From assembly GCF_014467015.1 (NCBI RefSeq), contig NZ_CP058559.1:2976001-3040000 (forward strand): DNA of 64,000 nucleotides. Direction: 5' to 3'. The position numbers were made by a program, and so were the translations under genes. Source of the DNA: Alkalicella caledoniensis. GTDB taxonomy: Bacteria > Bacillota > Proteinivoracia > Proteinivoracales > Proteinivoracaceae. How positions within the stretch are numbered: the stretch's first letter is position 1; each line of letters starts with the position of its first letter. Of the stretch, positions 19,611 through 28,163 are shown one piece after another. Under the pieces are notes generated by a model. That model did not search any database. It saw nothing but the letters and a program-made list of their open reading frames with translations, and was not told where the DNA came from.

Positions 19611-19726
19611 TGAGAGGGGGAAGAACTCAATCCGTTTAGGAAAGGTTCTTCTCTACTCGACTGCCATCATGCAATTTGTAACTTATTGTGGACATCACGA
19701 ACTCTCAAAAAATGGACAACCAAAAG

Positions 19727-19759
19727 CCCCATGAATTGATACAAAGTCAATTCATGGGG
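19727..19759 (+). terminator. Hairpin of the recurring hairpin/GCAGGATT unit (copy A)
   Basis: CCCCATGAATTGA and TCAATTCATGGGG form a perfect 13-bp stem around TACAAAG. A moderately T-rich stretch and then the GCAGGATT motif follow. It probably acts as a bidirectional terminator. Confidence 0.65.
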
Positions 19760-19772
19760 TTGTTATATTCCA

Positions 19773-19800
19773 GCAGGATTTCCATGCTTGGTTATTGAAT
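19773..19800 (+). repeat. GCAGGATT...TATTGAAT dispersed motif, copy 2
   Basis: GCAGGATTTCCATGC is followed by TTGGTTATTGAAT, 28 bp in total, 13 bp after a terminator-like hairpin. It is almost identical to the copies at 40205 and 41924 (reverse strand). Confidence 0.8.
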
Positions 19801-19839
19801 TATATAATATAATACTAACATACTTAGTAAGTGTTTTTA

Positions 19840-20002
19840 ATGGAATTGGCTGGATTCTAAGGAGAAGCGTAATAAGGTTCTCAATGTTATAAACTTATAT
19901 TTGAAATGGGTTGTTCTGAACCTACATCGTCGAAATCAAAGAATATCTTATCGAATGTTCTGTATTAACCCAAATGTAAAGCTAGTGAATTATGGTTTAT
20001 AA
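19840..20002 (+). pseudogene. DUF6361-like gene start, decayed (copy A)
   Basis: A leader shared with the copies at 35531 and 40271 (ACTTAGTAAGTGTTTTT) precedes a degenerate start. One frame then reads DSKEKRNKVLNVINLYLKWV, matching IDFSREQRNKMLNVIKFL of the best-preserved fragment at 35531. Those fragments resemble the N-terminus of DUF6361 proteins (KxGWIDFSxExRxKVLxVLDLL). The family match rests on memory of that motif. No complete gene is present. Confidence 0.5.
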
Positions 20003-20031
20003 AGAAAATTTGAGTGCTGAGGTGATGACCA

Positions 20032-20767
20032 ATGAATTACAGCTCCATAGATATAGATGGTTTTAAAGGAAAATGGATAGCTGTTTATATAAGTGATGAT
20101 GGTTTTGATGTGGGGCAGTTTGACACTATAGCTGATATATGTGAAAGGTACCCTAACTGTGATAGCTACCTTATGGATATGCCCATAGGACTTGTGGAAA
20201 GTAGAAATGAGCTGCGCCCTGATTTGTTGGTTAAGAAGGAACTTGGTAGAAAGGGGTCAAGTATTTTCCAGGTCCCTTGTAGGCAGGCAGTTTATGCTGA
20301 GGATAAGGTTAGGGCTAGGGAGTCAAATATACAAGTGCTAGGCAAGAGTTTGTCGGAGCAAACTTTAGGGATAGTTAAGGGGATCAGGCAAGTGGATGAG
20401 TTCTTATTTACTAACCCAGCTTGGAAGAATAGGTTGCTGGAAAGTCACCCGGAGTTTTGCCTTGCAAAGCTAAACGGAGGACAGCCAGTTTTGGAACACA
20501 AGGCCCCCTTGAGGGACAAGAAATAAGGATGGAGATATTGAGGAGATACTACCCCCAGGCAGATGGTGTTTTAGATAAGTATCGGGCATATTTTCCAAGA
20601 AGAAAAAAACTCGATGATGTAATAGACGCTTTATGTTTAGCGGTTATGGGGAAGATGAGTTCAGAAATGGTATAAAGACAATACCAGAACAGCCTATGAA
20701 GGATAGTAGAGGGTTGCTCATGCAGATTGTTTATGCAAGTTGTGAACACTCTAGGGGGAAGGAAAAA
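20032..20767 (+). pseudogene. DUF429 family protein, two frameshifts (copy A)
   Basis: The ATG at 20032 follows GAGGTGATGACC and opens a DUF429 (predicted RNase H-fold nuclease) protein: IDGFKGKWIAVYI, DMPIGLV and RQAVYAEDKVRARE. Compared with copy B at 40467, one base is lost near 20505-20515 (CCCCCTTGAGGG), ending the first frame at 20526. A second base is lost near 20662 (GAAATGG versus GAAAATGG). The C-terminal part, through IPEQPMKDSRGLLMQIVYA, lies in the same frame as the following acetyltransferase. The function of DUF429 proteins is unproven. This copy is probably inactive. Confidence 0.75.
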
Positions 20768-21274
20768 GTGTTGATAAATACTAATATAGACGGATTCAAA
20801 CTAAGATTTGCTACAGAAGATGATATTCGATTGATTCTAGAATTTATTAGGGAACTAGCTGAGTATGAGAAGTTGTTACATGAGGTTGTGGCAACTGAGG
20901 AAGTTTTAATGGACTCTTTGTTTAAGAGAAAAGTGGCAGAGGTTGTTATAGGTGAATATGATGGTAAGCCTGTAGCATTTGCTTTGTTCTTCCATAATTT
21001 CTCTACTTTCTTAGGTAGACCTGGTATATATTTAGAGGACTTATATGTGAAGCCTGGGATGAGGGGGAAGGGGATAGGTAAGATTATGTTGTCTTTCCTC
21101 TCTAACCTTGCATTGGAGCGTAATTGTGGAAGGTTAGAATGGTGGTGCCTTGATTGGAACAAGTCCTCCATTGAGTTTTATAAACAGATGGGAGCAGTTC
21201 CAATGGATGAGTGGACTACTTTTAGAGTTCACGATGATGCACTTAAGGGTTTAGCAGCAAATTTTAGAGAGTAA
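20768..21274 (+). CDS. GNAT family N-acetyltransferase (copy A, intact)
   Basis: The protein has about 168 residues from GTG 20768, or one codon fewer from TTG 20771; AGGGGGAAGG a few bases upstream supports either. It shows the GNAT fold: FKLRFATEDDIRLILEFI at the start, YLEDLYVKPGMRGKGIGKIML (strand 4 and the acetyl-CoA pyrophosphate loop, RGKGIG) near residue 90-110, and LEWWCLDWNKSSIEFYKQMGA near 120-140. It resembles diamine or amino-acid acetyltransferases. The open frame continues upstream into the tail of DUF429 with no stop between, so a DUF429-GNAT fusion is possible. Copy B (41210) has lost one base in this gene. Confidence 0.85.
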   Translation: MLINTNIDGFKLRFATEDDIRLILEFIRELAEYEKLLHEVVATEEVLMDSLFKRKVAEVVIGEYDGKPVAFALFFHNFSTFLGRPGIYLEDLYVKPGMRGKGIGKIMLSFLSNLALERNCGRLEWWCLDWNKSSIEFYKQMGAVPMDEWTTFRVHDDALKGLAANFRE

Positions 21275-21333
21275 TACTTTTATTATTATGTAAAGGTGTT
21301 GCACCAAATATATTACAGAAACGTGGGGCTAAT

Positions 21334-22320
21334 ATGTTAATAGAGCAAACCATAGATGAGTTTTTGCGTAAGAAAAGCAATTACATTGGGTACGAGATAG
21401 ATACAGTACAAAATCTATTACAAAGCGATAAAAAATATAGTCTTCTATACATTTGTGGACTTGGAGAAATTGAAGGTGATTCATTAAAATATAGTATAAA
21501 AACATCGGTAAAGGCTTATTCAAGCATTAAAGACAGTGCAATTGATATTTATAAGAAGTACCTAGGATTCTTAAGTAAAAAATTTGGCATATATGTGGAT
21601 GTGGATTTTCCGCCAATACCTATATCCATTAGCTTTGAGCGGATCATGTACATCGCCAAGTACCTGCAAAACCCGGAGCATGAGGTCAAACACTTAGAAG
21701 ATATATTATGGGTCAGCCACAGAACTGTTTTAGATGATATTGCAAAACTTAGGGGGAATACGGATGATCCCCTTCAGGTATGTGGTAAGAAGTTTATTAT
21801 TGAAGATATGGAACGTAGAAGAGGAAGAGTTACCATGGCTTCAACAGCTCATCCGATCTTTCTTACAGGTAATTTGACACAAGTGATTGTAACTTTAAAA
21901 GGCCTAAAAAGCATGAGTCAAGATTCTGCTTATAGGAGCTATGCCATGGAGATGGCAAAATCTATATGGACTCAGCTTTCTGATTATGCAAAAGATAGAA
22001 TTATTCTTGTTGTAACTGAGATGCTGCCAGATGAAGTTGAGTGGTATTTGAGCTTAGGTGACAAGGATGATAATAGCTTTTATAGTGAATATATGTGTAG
22101 CAACACAGAAGGTGCAGGCTGTGTTATTGATTGCTTGAAAAATCGTAAAGAGTGCTATATAGAGTATCAAAGGGAAGATAATTCCGTTGTTTTCTATGAG
22201 GATTGCAAGGTAATTGATTATGATGATACATCATTTACTGTTATACATAAGGGGGAGAAAGTAAGGTTAATAAGTGACAATATCCTCCGAAGTAGTTATA
22301 CAATTGAAGAATTAGTTTAA
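21334..22320 (+). CDS. HTH/WYL-like transcriptional regulator (copy A, intact)
   Basis: The 328-residue protein has an N-terminal helical region and a helix-turn-helix segment near 105-150 (FERIMYIAKYLQNP...LEDILWVSHRTVLDDIAKLRG). A central domain follows, and a C-terminal region (about 258-328: CVIDCLKNRKECYIEYQ..., IDYDDTSFTVIHKGEKVRL) has the strand pattern of WYL-type ligand domains. It probably senses a small molecule or nucleic acid and regulates the block. The C-terminal WYL assignment is by pattern only. It is followed by a strong inverted repeat that covers the ribosome-binding site of the next gene. Copy B (42192) has a nonsense codon, so this is the only intact copy. Confidence 0.68.
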   Translation: MLIEQTIDEFLRKKSNYIGYEIDTVQNLLQSDKKYSLLYICGLGEIEGDSLKYSIKTSVKAYSSIKDSAIDIYKKYLGFLSKKFGIYVDVDFPPIPISISFERIMYIAKYLQNPEHEVKHLEDILWVSHRTVLDDIAKLRGNTDDPLQVCGKKFIIEDMERRRGRVTMASTAHPIFLTGNLTQVIVTLKGLKSMSQDSAYRSYAMEMAKSIWTQLSDYAKDRIILVVTEMLPDEVEWYLSLGDKDDNSFYSEYMCSNTEGAGCVIDCLKNRKECYIEYQREDNSVVFYEDCKVIDYDDTSFTVIHKGEKVRLISDNILRSSYTIEELV

Positions 22321-22331
22321 AACTTGAAGCC

Positions 22332-22396
22332 CAGCCCTCATATTTATTTAGTTCGGAGTAATTTATAATGAACTTAACAAATAAATATGGGGGCTG
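22332..22396 (+). promoter_or_regulatory. Long inverted repeat covering the ribosome-binding site (copy A)
   Basis: CAGCCCTCATATTTATTT (from 22332) pairs with AAATAAATATGGGGGCTG (to 22396), and the stem is extended by AGTTC/GAACTT. The right arm contains the GGGGG ribosome-binding site 7-8 bp before the ATG at 22403, so the stem would hide it. The same structure, with a different loop, precedes the homologous gene in copy B (43191-43255). Confidence 0.72.
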
Positions 22397-22402
22397 ATTA
22401 TT

Positions 22403-24156
22403 ATGAAAAACACTTTTTACAGACCAGAGGAAATCAATGTAGAGGAGTTTGATTCAATAGTATCAAAGCTTAATAAGGATCTCATGGACATTTCAAGAGG
22501 CTATGTTAATGAATATGATTTAAAAAGATATGTGGAAAAGCTAGTTGAGGATCAAAAGGATTTCGAAGGAAACGATAAGATAGGGTTTTGGGGGCTTTGG
22601 GATCCAAATAAGCTCCCAACGGATGCTCGAGTTGAGTACTTCTACATGCCATCTTATATTGCCACCGGGGTACTTGTTAGCTGTAAGCTAGATTATCCTC
22701 ACATTGCTAGTGAGGTAACGGGATTTGAAGCTGCTTTAGAAAAAGGGTTGCTGGGTTCAACCACTAGAGGTTTTCAAGGGCATGGTTATGATAACCTAGA
22801 TGGTTTAGTTAAGGCTTTAAATGTATTTATCACTGCTAAAACTCATATCTTTATTGAGAAGTTTCCAGAGATATGTAAAGAGTTCACAAAGCTTTTTAAA
22901 GATTCACTGGAATTTTGTGAAAACAGTCTACAAACAGGTAATACAAAAGGGGATTGGGGGGAAGATTACTCGGTTCAATATAAATGTATTCTTCAAAGCA
23001 TTTATCCCCACAGATATTTGAACTAGAGGGAAAACTTCAAATGGATAAAGAAGAGGTAAATATATTTGTCTACGGTACTCTGATGAAAAATAACCGCAAG
23101 GGAATGACCTATTTAGATGATGCTAGATACTTAGGTGAAGCTACATTAAAGGGTTATGACCTCTATGACTTAGGATGCTTTCCAGGGATTGTAGAAGGAG
23201 ATGATATGGTAAAGGGAGAGCTATATGCTATTTCTGTGGATAGATTACCTGAGATTGACCGTTATGAGGGGGAAGGGTCTTTATATAGAAGAAAGATGGT
23301 AGAAGTTTTTAGCAACGAGAACAATGCTCCAGTGGAGAGTTATGTTTATGTGTATAATAAAGCTGTCTTGGGTAAGTTGAAGATAGAAAATAGCTATCAT
23401 CCATGGTATCAGGGTATAGTAGAAGAGATTAAAGGTGATAATCTTGTTTGGTATGCCACCTATGGGTCAAATGTTAACAAGGAAAGGTTTATGAAATATA
23501 TAAATGGTTGTTGCGATACTACACCTCCACAAAAGGAAAGACCTATAATCATAGATCATCCAATATACTTTGCCAATAGAAGTAGCACATGGGAAGATAG
23601 AGGAGTTGCATTTCTAGACTTACAAAAGGAAGGCAAAACCTATGGAAAGATGTACTTGATAACAAAGGAACAATTGAGAGAGATTCAAAGACAAGAGGGT
23701 CCAGGGTGGTATGATGCGGTAGGGGATTTGGGTAATAAGGATGGAATACCTGTGAAGACACTGACACATTCTTCAAGGTTTGTAGAGGAGAATATACCAT
23801 GCAGGGCATACTTTGATATTATTAAACAGGGTATTAGTACTACTTACCCCACATTAAAAGATGATGAAATTGATGCTTACTTACTAGGTCACTGCCTGGA
23901 TGGGGATATGGTTGAGGTACTGCGATACCTTAGGAAACAACAGCATGGAGTTAAAATCTCTAAGATATGTACCGACTTAAATAAAAATGAGAAGATGGTC
24001 ATAGATTCACTTTCGGGGTTACGTGACCTAGGTTTAGTAGTACAAGATGGTAGGAACGTAAGGGAAGGAGTTACTGCAAACTCACCTGAGGCTGTATATT
24101 ATACTGTAAAGGGAATTAGGGAAGCTATAGATAAGGTTGTGGTAAGTTTTGAGTAA
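22403..24156 (+). pseudogene. Four-domain protein with two GGCT-like domains, split by a frameshift (copy A)
   Basis: This is homologous over its full length to the intact 584-residue protein at 43262. One base is lost at about 23020-23026 (TTGAACTAG where copy B has TTAAAACTAG), so the first frame ends after 207 codons. The second part resumes with MDKEEVNIFVYGTLMKNNRKG and runs to 24156. The first half is an unknown domain; the second holds two gamma-glutamylcyclotransferase-like domains and a winged-helix end. Translation of the second half could restart at ATG 23041, so a partial function is conceivable. Confidence 0.82.
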
Positions 24157-24253
24157 GGTGGGTTAAAGGTTTTACTCAGATGAGAAATGATCTTATGTAC
24201 TATATTTGTAATATATAGAGTAGTCATTAAAATATATAAGGGGAGGTGATGTA

Positions 24254-24352
24254 ATGAGTAGAAAAAACATCTTATTATTTGTCGCTGGTATATTGGCAGG
24301 AATATTTATCTTTAGTCCTTTGCTGAGGAATCTCATAAATTGGCTATTTTAA
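24254..24352 (+). CDS. 32-residue single-span membrane peptide
   Basis: The ATG has a strong GGGGAGGTGATGTA site. The peptide has a short basic start (MSRKN), one hydrophobic helix (ILLFVAGILAGIFIFSPLL) and the tail RNLINWLF. Its good ribosome-binding site and following hairpins suggest it is real. Its role is unknown; small spans like this may be regulators or toxins. Confidence 0.55.
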   Translation: MSRKNILLFVAGILAGIFIFSPLLRNLINWLF

Positions 24353-24420
24353 CTAAATAAATATAGCGAGAGGATAAATAGCTACTAGATTTTGTTTTCT
24401 AGTGGTTATTTATTTGCTTA

Positions 24421-24484
24421 ACCCTCGTTTCGATGCGAGGGTTTTTTAAAATCTAGGAAAGTATGTAACCTAGATTTTAAAAAA
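24421..24484 (+). terminator. Terminator hairpin abutting a second long hairpin
   Basis: CCCTCG (24422-24427) pairs with CGAGGG (24436-24441) and is followed by TTTTTT, a standard terminator. The T run is also the left arm of a 16-bp perfect stem, TTTTTTAAAATCTAGG (24442-24457) with CCTAGATTTTAAAAAA (24469-24484). The rest of the 24157-24695 gap, apart from the small membrane ORF at 24254, shows no gene. Confidence 0.72.
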
Positions 24485-24695
24485 GTGGGGTTATCTGGGC
24501 GCTATGCAGCCCTTGGGACTTTAAGGAGGGTGCTTTTTTTAATCCATTTCTTCATGAAGGATTTTATCAAATAAAATAGAATTATGGATATAAACAAATA
24601 CTGCTGAGTTCTTATTGAAGTATGTATTTAATACTTAGAAAGGGTAGACTTATTTAAACGGATCAAAAAAGTTTATATAGCCGAAAGGAGTCAAT

Positions 24696-25742
24696 ATGAT
24701 AAGTGGAATTAAACCAAAACATAAAATAACCCCAGTGCGTCTTCATCTAGAGATAAAAGGTGAATATCTGACAAATTATCAAAAAAGGATGCTTAAAAGA
24801 TATGGAGAGTCCTCAACGCGTGAATCCATAACCAGGGATATTCTTATACCGTCGGATATGCCATTACATAACCTTCATTATGCAATTCAAAAATTGTTTG
24901 GATGGCAGAACTCTCATCTACGGAGTTTTTATTTGCCAGAAGAAAGGTATCAAGAGTTGACAGGTGGAACTGTTAAGGGGTGGTCTGATTTAGTAGGCGT
25001 ATTATTCCAACCTCCATCAGAAGCAGAACATGATATTTTTTGGGATGATGATTACCAGAGGGGTAACATCAATACATGGCTTAAGAAAAAGTACGCAGGG
25101 CCATATTTCTATGGAGGCATACTAGAACATCCAGACGCTGCAAGACGAGACATGAAAAGACTATTAGATAGGTTCAATATGGTTGAAGTCATTGAATCCT
25201 TTAGTGACTATTGGGAACGTTCAAAAGGAGATGACGATGAAGAAATGAGAGTTTTACGAAGGGCACCGCTAATTGAATTAACCCTTGAAGAAATGAATTC
25301 ATCCATTATGATTGAAGGAGGGACAGAGAGCTTATTGGAGCGTTTAGAAGTTGATAAAATAATAGCAGCACAAGATGAGGTTATGGATTCTAAGAATCTG
25401 TTCCCTGTAACAAAGGAACTAATTTATAATTATGACTTTGGTGATAATTGGATTATAAAAATAACTAAGTACAAAGATTGTGAAGATTTGATAAGAGATA
25501 ATCTTATTGACCGAGATGAGCTTGAAGAGGCAGAAGATACTGTAGTAAATAAGCATAAGCCAGTTTGTCTTAACAAAGATGGAATATCCGTCCTTGATGA
25601 TGTTGGAGGATTGAGTGGATTTGCTGACTTATTAGGAGTTATTTATGAAGGTGAAGATAAAGAAGAGAAGGCTAATGCTCGTGCTTGGGCACAAAGCCTT
25701 GGTTGGAGTGCTAAAAAGATGTCTAATAAAATGATGATATAG
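24696..25742 (+). CDS. Plasmid pRiA4b ORF-3-like family protein
   Basis: The 348-residue protein starts at the ATG after AAAGGAG. It has the hallmarks of the PRiA4_ORF3 family: VRLHLEIKG...RDILIPSDMPLHNLHYAIQKLFGWQNSHLRSFYL near residues 12-90 and NYDFGDNWIIKITKYKDC near 246-265. A long acidic insert lies between. Members occur on plasmids and in mobile or defence regions and their function is not established. It is followed by a small gene and a broken HTH gene, then the Wadjet operon. Confidence 0.8.
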   Translation: MISGIKPKHKITPVRLHLEIKGEYLTNYQKRMLKRYGESSTRESITRDILIPSDMPLHNLHYAIQKLFGWQNSHLRSFYLPEERYQELTGGTVKGWSDLVGVLFQPPSEAEHDIFWDDDYQRGNINTWLKKKYAGPYFYGGILEHPDAARRDMKRLLDRFNMVEVIESFSDYWERSKGDDDEEMRVLRRAPLIELTLEEMNSSIMIEGGTESLLERLEVDKIIAAQDEVMDSKNLFPVTKELIYNYDFGDNWIIKITKYKDCEDLIRDNLIDRDELEEAEDTVVNKHKPVCLNKDGISVLDDVGGLSGFADLLGVIYEGEDKEEKANARAWAQSLGWSAKKMSNKMMI

Positions 25743-25807
25743 TCAAGTGATTTGAAATTAGATTTAGCAAAATGAAATGTGTGTTTTATAACTACTTAGG
25801 AGGATTT

Positions 25808-26033
25808 ATGGGGAAGAAAAAAAAAAGATAGAATGCGGAATAGGAATGAGCATTTGAATTTCATCGATAAAAACATAGAGGACAACCAAAGTGATGAATA
25901 TTTTTACTATATTGCTGGATATACAGAAGGCGGAATGCCATTTGGTATAACATGGGAAGAGGCTATTGAACAAGGTTTAGTAGAAGAAAAGCCATCAAAT
26001 GAAGATGATGATTTCTTATTAAATGAGGTATAG
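25808..26033 (+). pseudogene. Small acidic protein gene with a frameshift in a run of ten A's
   Basis: The ATG at 25808 with AGGAGG just upstream reads MGKKKKR and stops. Deleting one A from the ten-A run (25817-25826) joins MGKKKK to DRMRNRNEHLNFIDKN and the rest of the frame to 26033, ending in IAGYTEGGMPFGITWEEAIEQG and an acidic tail. The combined protein, about 74 residues, looks like a natural small protein. As written only the internal ATG at 25833 gives a product, and it lacks a ribosome-binding site. Long A runs can slip during transcription, so expression is still possible. Confidence 0.62.
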
Positions 26034-26245
26034 GATTGGTTGTCTAAGAAGCCTGTGGTTTTGTTTTGTTCTTAAATGGGTATATGATTTACATAGAAGC
26101 GAAAACAAGTGGTTGGCTTTGAGGGGAGGAAAGTAGTATTTTACGTTTAGTTGATCAGTATGATATCTAAAAAGTGCTAGAGAGTATTTTTAGTTACTCG
26201 GAGTTTGTAGCAATTAGAGGGAGTATAAAAAAAAGGGCTGTCGTA

Positions 26246-26262
26246 CAATGAATAATTCATTG
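26246..26262. repeat. 17-bp perfect palindrome
   Basis: CAATGAATAATTCATTG is a perfect palindrome with a single central base, 60 bp upstream of the broken HTH gene. It may be an operator. The 26034-26323 gap otherwise shows no gene. Confidence 0.4.
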
Positions 26263-26323
26263 GCAACAGTAATTATTTTCCGAAAAGTAGGTATAAAGAA
26301 TGAGTTTTTATGGAGGGATTTTA

Positions 26324-26644
26324 ATGAGCGAGCAACGATTACTTACAAAAATAGATTTAGCTGAAAGGTGGTAGCTAAGCCAAAGGACAATCGAACAATA
26401 TGTTGCAGATGGCATAATTCAAAGAGTAAAAGGCATTACAGTACCAAGATTTAACCCACAACATATAGCAGAAATTGAAGAAACTAAGATGGAAAGATTT
26501 AGTCCATCGGAACGAAGACTACTTGAACAATAGATAGAAAAACTACGCAACGAGAATGAGGAACTGAGGAAAGTAGCAAAAGGGGTCTTAATGGATTTGA
26601 GAATTGAAAACCACCAACCCCGTGTAGGTGGTTTTTACGCATAA
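26324..26644 (+). pseudogene. HTH protein gene with two in-frame TAG codons
   Basis: The ATG after GGAGGGA opens MSEQRLLTKIDLAERW, then TAG, then LSQRTIEQYVADGIIQRVKG, a MerR/excisionase-like helix-turn-helix. It continues IAEIEETKMERFSPSERRLLEQ, TAG, IEKLRNENEELRKVAKGVL, a coiled coil. Both TAG codons lie where glutamine or another polar residue would fit, so single C-to-T changes from CAG are the simplest explanation. The last 12 codons run into a terminator hairpin, so the natural end may be lost. Confidence 0.7.
26607..26636 (+). terminator. Terminator before the Wadjet operon
   Basis: AAAACCACC pairs with GGTGGTTTT around CAACCCCGTGTA, followed by T residues. The 26645-26765 stretch after it carries a short open end (ALAGVLKEIEKKVKRYKN) that may be a gene remnant, then the ribosome-binding site of jetA. 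Confidence 0.72.
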
Positions 26645-26765
26645 ATAAAAGAATAAATACTAGATATCTTTCACACAGTAAAAACAATCGAGCCCTAGCA
26701 GGAGTTTTAAAAGAAATAGAGAAAAAGGTAAAAAGATATAAAAATTAATTCAGGGAGAAAACAAA

Positions 26766-28163
26766 ATGAAATTATTTGAACGGATTCCAGAAAGATTATT
26801 TAGTATATTAACATCATCTAATAAGGAGCTCTATGTTGAAGCCTTGTTTGTATTACGCCAAGCATTTAAGACAGAACTGGTGATTCGACGTATAGACCTT
26901 GTGGCAATGATGATTGATGCTATGGAAGTAAAAATAATCCAAGCAGATTTTTCCGAAGAAGCTGAAGAAATGGATGAAGGAATTAAGGTAGATGTAAGTT
27001 TATCGGGAAAAGCATACTTGATAATCCGTAAACTGAAAGAGACAGGGTGGTTAGAGGTTGAATACCAAAACAGCTCTTTCGAAGAGGATATAACCATACC
27101 AGATTACGCAATTTCCATAATTAACTTGTTATACGATATCTCCACAGAGCGGATGAAAGAATACAACAGCTACGTTTTTGCAACATATTCTGCATTGAAA
27201 AATACTGAGGAAAACCCAGACTATATGTATCAGGCTTTGCAAGCTGCATATCAGAACACAGTTCAACTGGTGGATGAATTAAAGCTTTTATTTAATAACA
27301 TTAGGCGGTACTACCAAAGAATGACAACAGAGCTTAATATTAATGAGTTGCTAGCTGAACACTTTGACTATTATAAAGAGCAAATAATTGATAACATTTA
27401 CTACCCTCTTAAGACTATCGATTCTGTACCTAGGTTTAAGCATGCTATATTGTTGCGCTTAAATGAATGGGTGTTACAAGATGAGGTTATTGAAATGATG
27501 GTTATGCAAGGAAAAAAGCGGCGTATCTATACATCAGAGGAAGAGGGCAAAGAAGATATCTTAGAGAAGATTAACTATATTGCAAATACCTTTGAAAACA
27601 TAGAAGGAATGATTGCAGAAATCGACAAGAAGCATGTGGCGTATACCAATGCGTCCATTGATCGTATCCGCTATATGATGAACTCTGATAGAAGTGTAAA
27701 AGGGAAACTTGTTGAACTGTTAAAGCAATCTGACAAAGCTGAAATATATTCAAAACTTTCAGAAGGGGTACTTGTATATCAGCAAGGATACATTGATGAC
27801 GGCTCTTTGTACAATAGAACTAAACGCACAGTAAAATCGGAAGGGAAGCCTACACCCATAGAAGAAATAGAAGTTGATAATGGGTTAATTGATACCTTTT
27901 TGGAAGATATTCGAAAGCAATATAGTTTTAGAAAAATTAACGAGTTTGTTTTAGAGTGTTTTAGCGGGAAAGACAAGTTCTGTACCGAGGATATGGAAAT
28001 TAGATGTCAGGAAGAATTTATTCTACTTATTTTGGCAACGTTCCAGACAGGACAGAGAAATACCACATACTGTATGGAATTTTTAGATGGAACTGTAGAA
28101 AAAAATGGATATCGATTGCCTAAGGCTATTTTTAACAGGAAAGGGTTGGAAAATAGTGTTTGA
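26766..28163 (+). CDS. jetA: Wadjet system protein JetA
   Basis: The 465-residue protein is mostly helical and opens MKLFERIPERLFSILTSSNKELYVEALFVLRQ, which matches the JetA family annotated as DUF5716. It corresponds to the kleisin MksF of MukBEF/MksBEF-like SMC complexes and would bridge the JetC ATPase heads. A winged-helix-like start, a central helical region and a C-terminal domain are expected. It is the first gene of a jetA-B-C-D operon, overlapping jetB by 8 bp. Wadjet complexes detect and cleave closed circular plasmids by loop extrusion. The type (I, II or III) cannot be fixed by eye; the DUF5716-like JetA points away from type I. Confidence 0.85.
   Translation: MKLFERIPERLFSILTSSNKELYVEALFVLRQAFKTELVIRRIDLVAMMIDAMEVKIIQADFSEEAEEMDEGIKVDVSLSGKAYLIIRKLKETGWLEVEYQNSSFEEDITIPDYAISIINLLYDISTERMKEYNSYVFATYSALKNTEENPDYMYQALQAAYQNTVQLVDELKLLFNNIRRYYQRMTTELNINELLAEHFDYYKEQIIDNIYYPLKTIDSVPRFKHAILLRLNEWVLQDEVIEMMVMQGKKRRIYTSEEEGKEDILEKINYIANTFENIEGMIAEIDKKHVAYTNASIDRIRYMMNSDRSVKGKLVELLKQSDKAEIYSKLSEGVLVYQQGYIDDGSLYNRTKRTVKSEGKPTPIEEIEVDNGLIDTFLEDIRKQYSFRKINEFVLECFSGKDKFCTEDMEIRCQEEFILLILATFQTGQRNTTYCMEFLDGTVEKNGYRLPKAIFNRKGLENSV

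Larger units (their letters stand above)
17743..19661 (+). mobile_element. Group II intron with degenerate maturase gene
   Basis: The element starts GTGCG, the usual group II 5' end, and ends CTACTCGAC. It carries a reverse-transcriptase/maturase gene and a domain V (19578-19610). Its 1,919-bp limits can be read directly: the flanks CAGGAC and TGCCATCATGCAATTTG join to give the uninterrupted repeat found at 40081, 41811 and, more diverged, at 35343. It sits on the plus strand in a non-coding repeat, a typical harmless site. The encoded maturase is broken, so splicing or movement would need a helper protein. Confidence 0.88.
17731..24172 (+). repeat. Large direct repeat, copy A (interrupted by a group II intron)
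   Basis: From the GGGGTCAGGAC repeat to GGGTTAAAGGT, this segment corresponds to 40081-45052, about 20.4 kb further on. Shared in order are the split GGGGTCAGGAC element, the CATGAATTGA hairpin, the GCAGGATT motif, a DUF6361-like gene start, DUF429, GNAT, a WYL-like regulator and the four-domain protein. Copy A additionally carries the intron. Copy B has about 420 extra bp between the GNAT and WYL genes. Confidence 0.88.

Noticed and set aside
20731-21171. 146-residue minus-strand frame over the GNAT gene
   Set aside because: It is antisense to a conserved acetyltransferase and has shadow composition.
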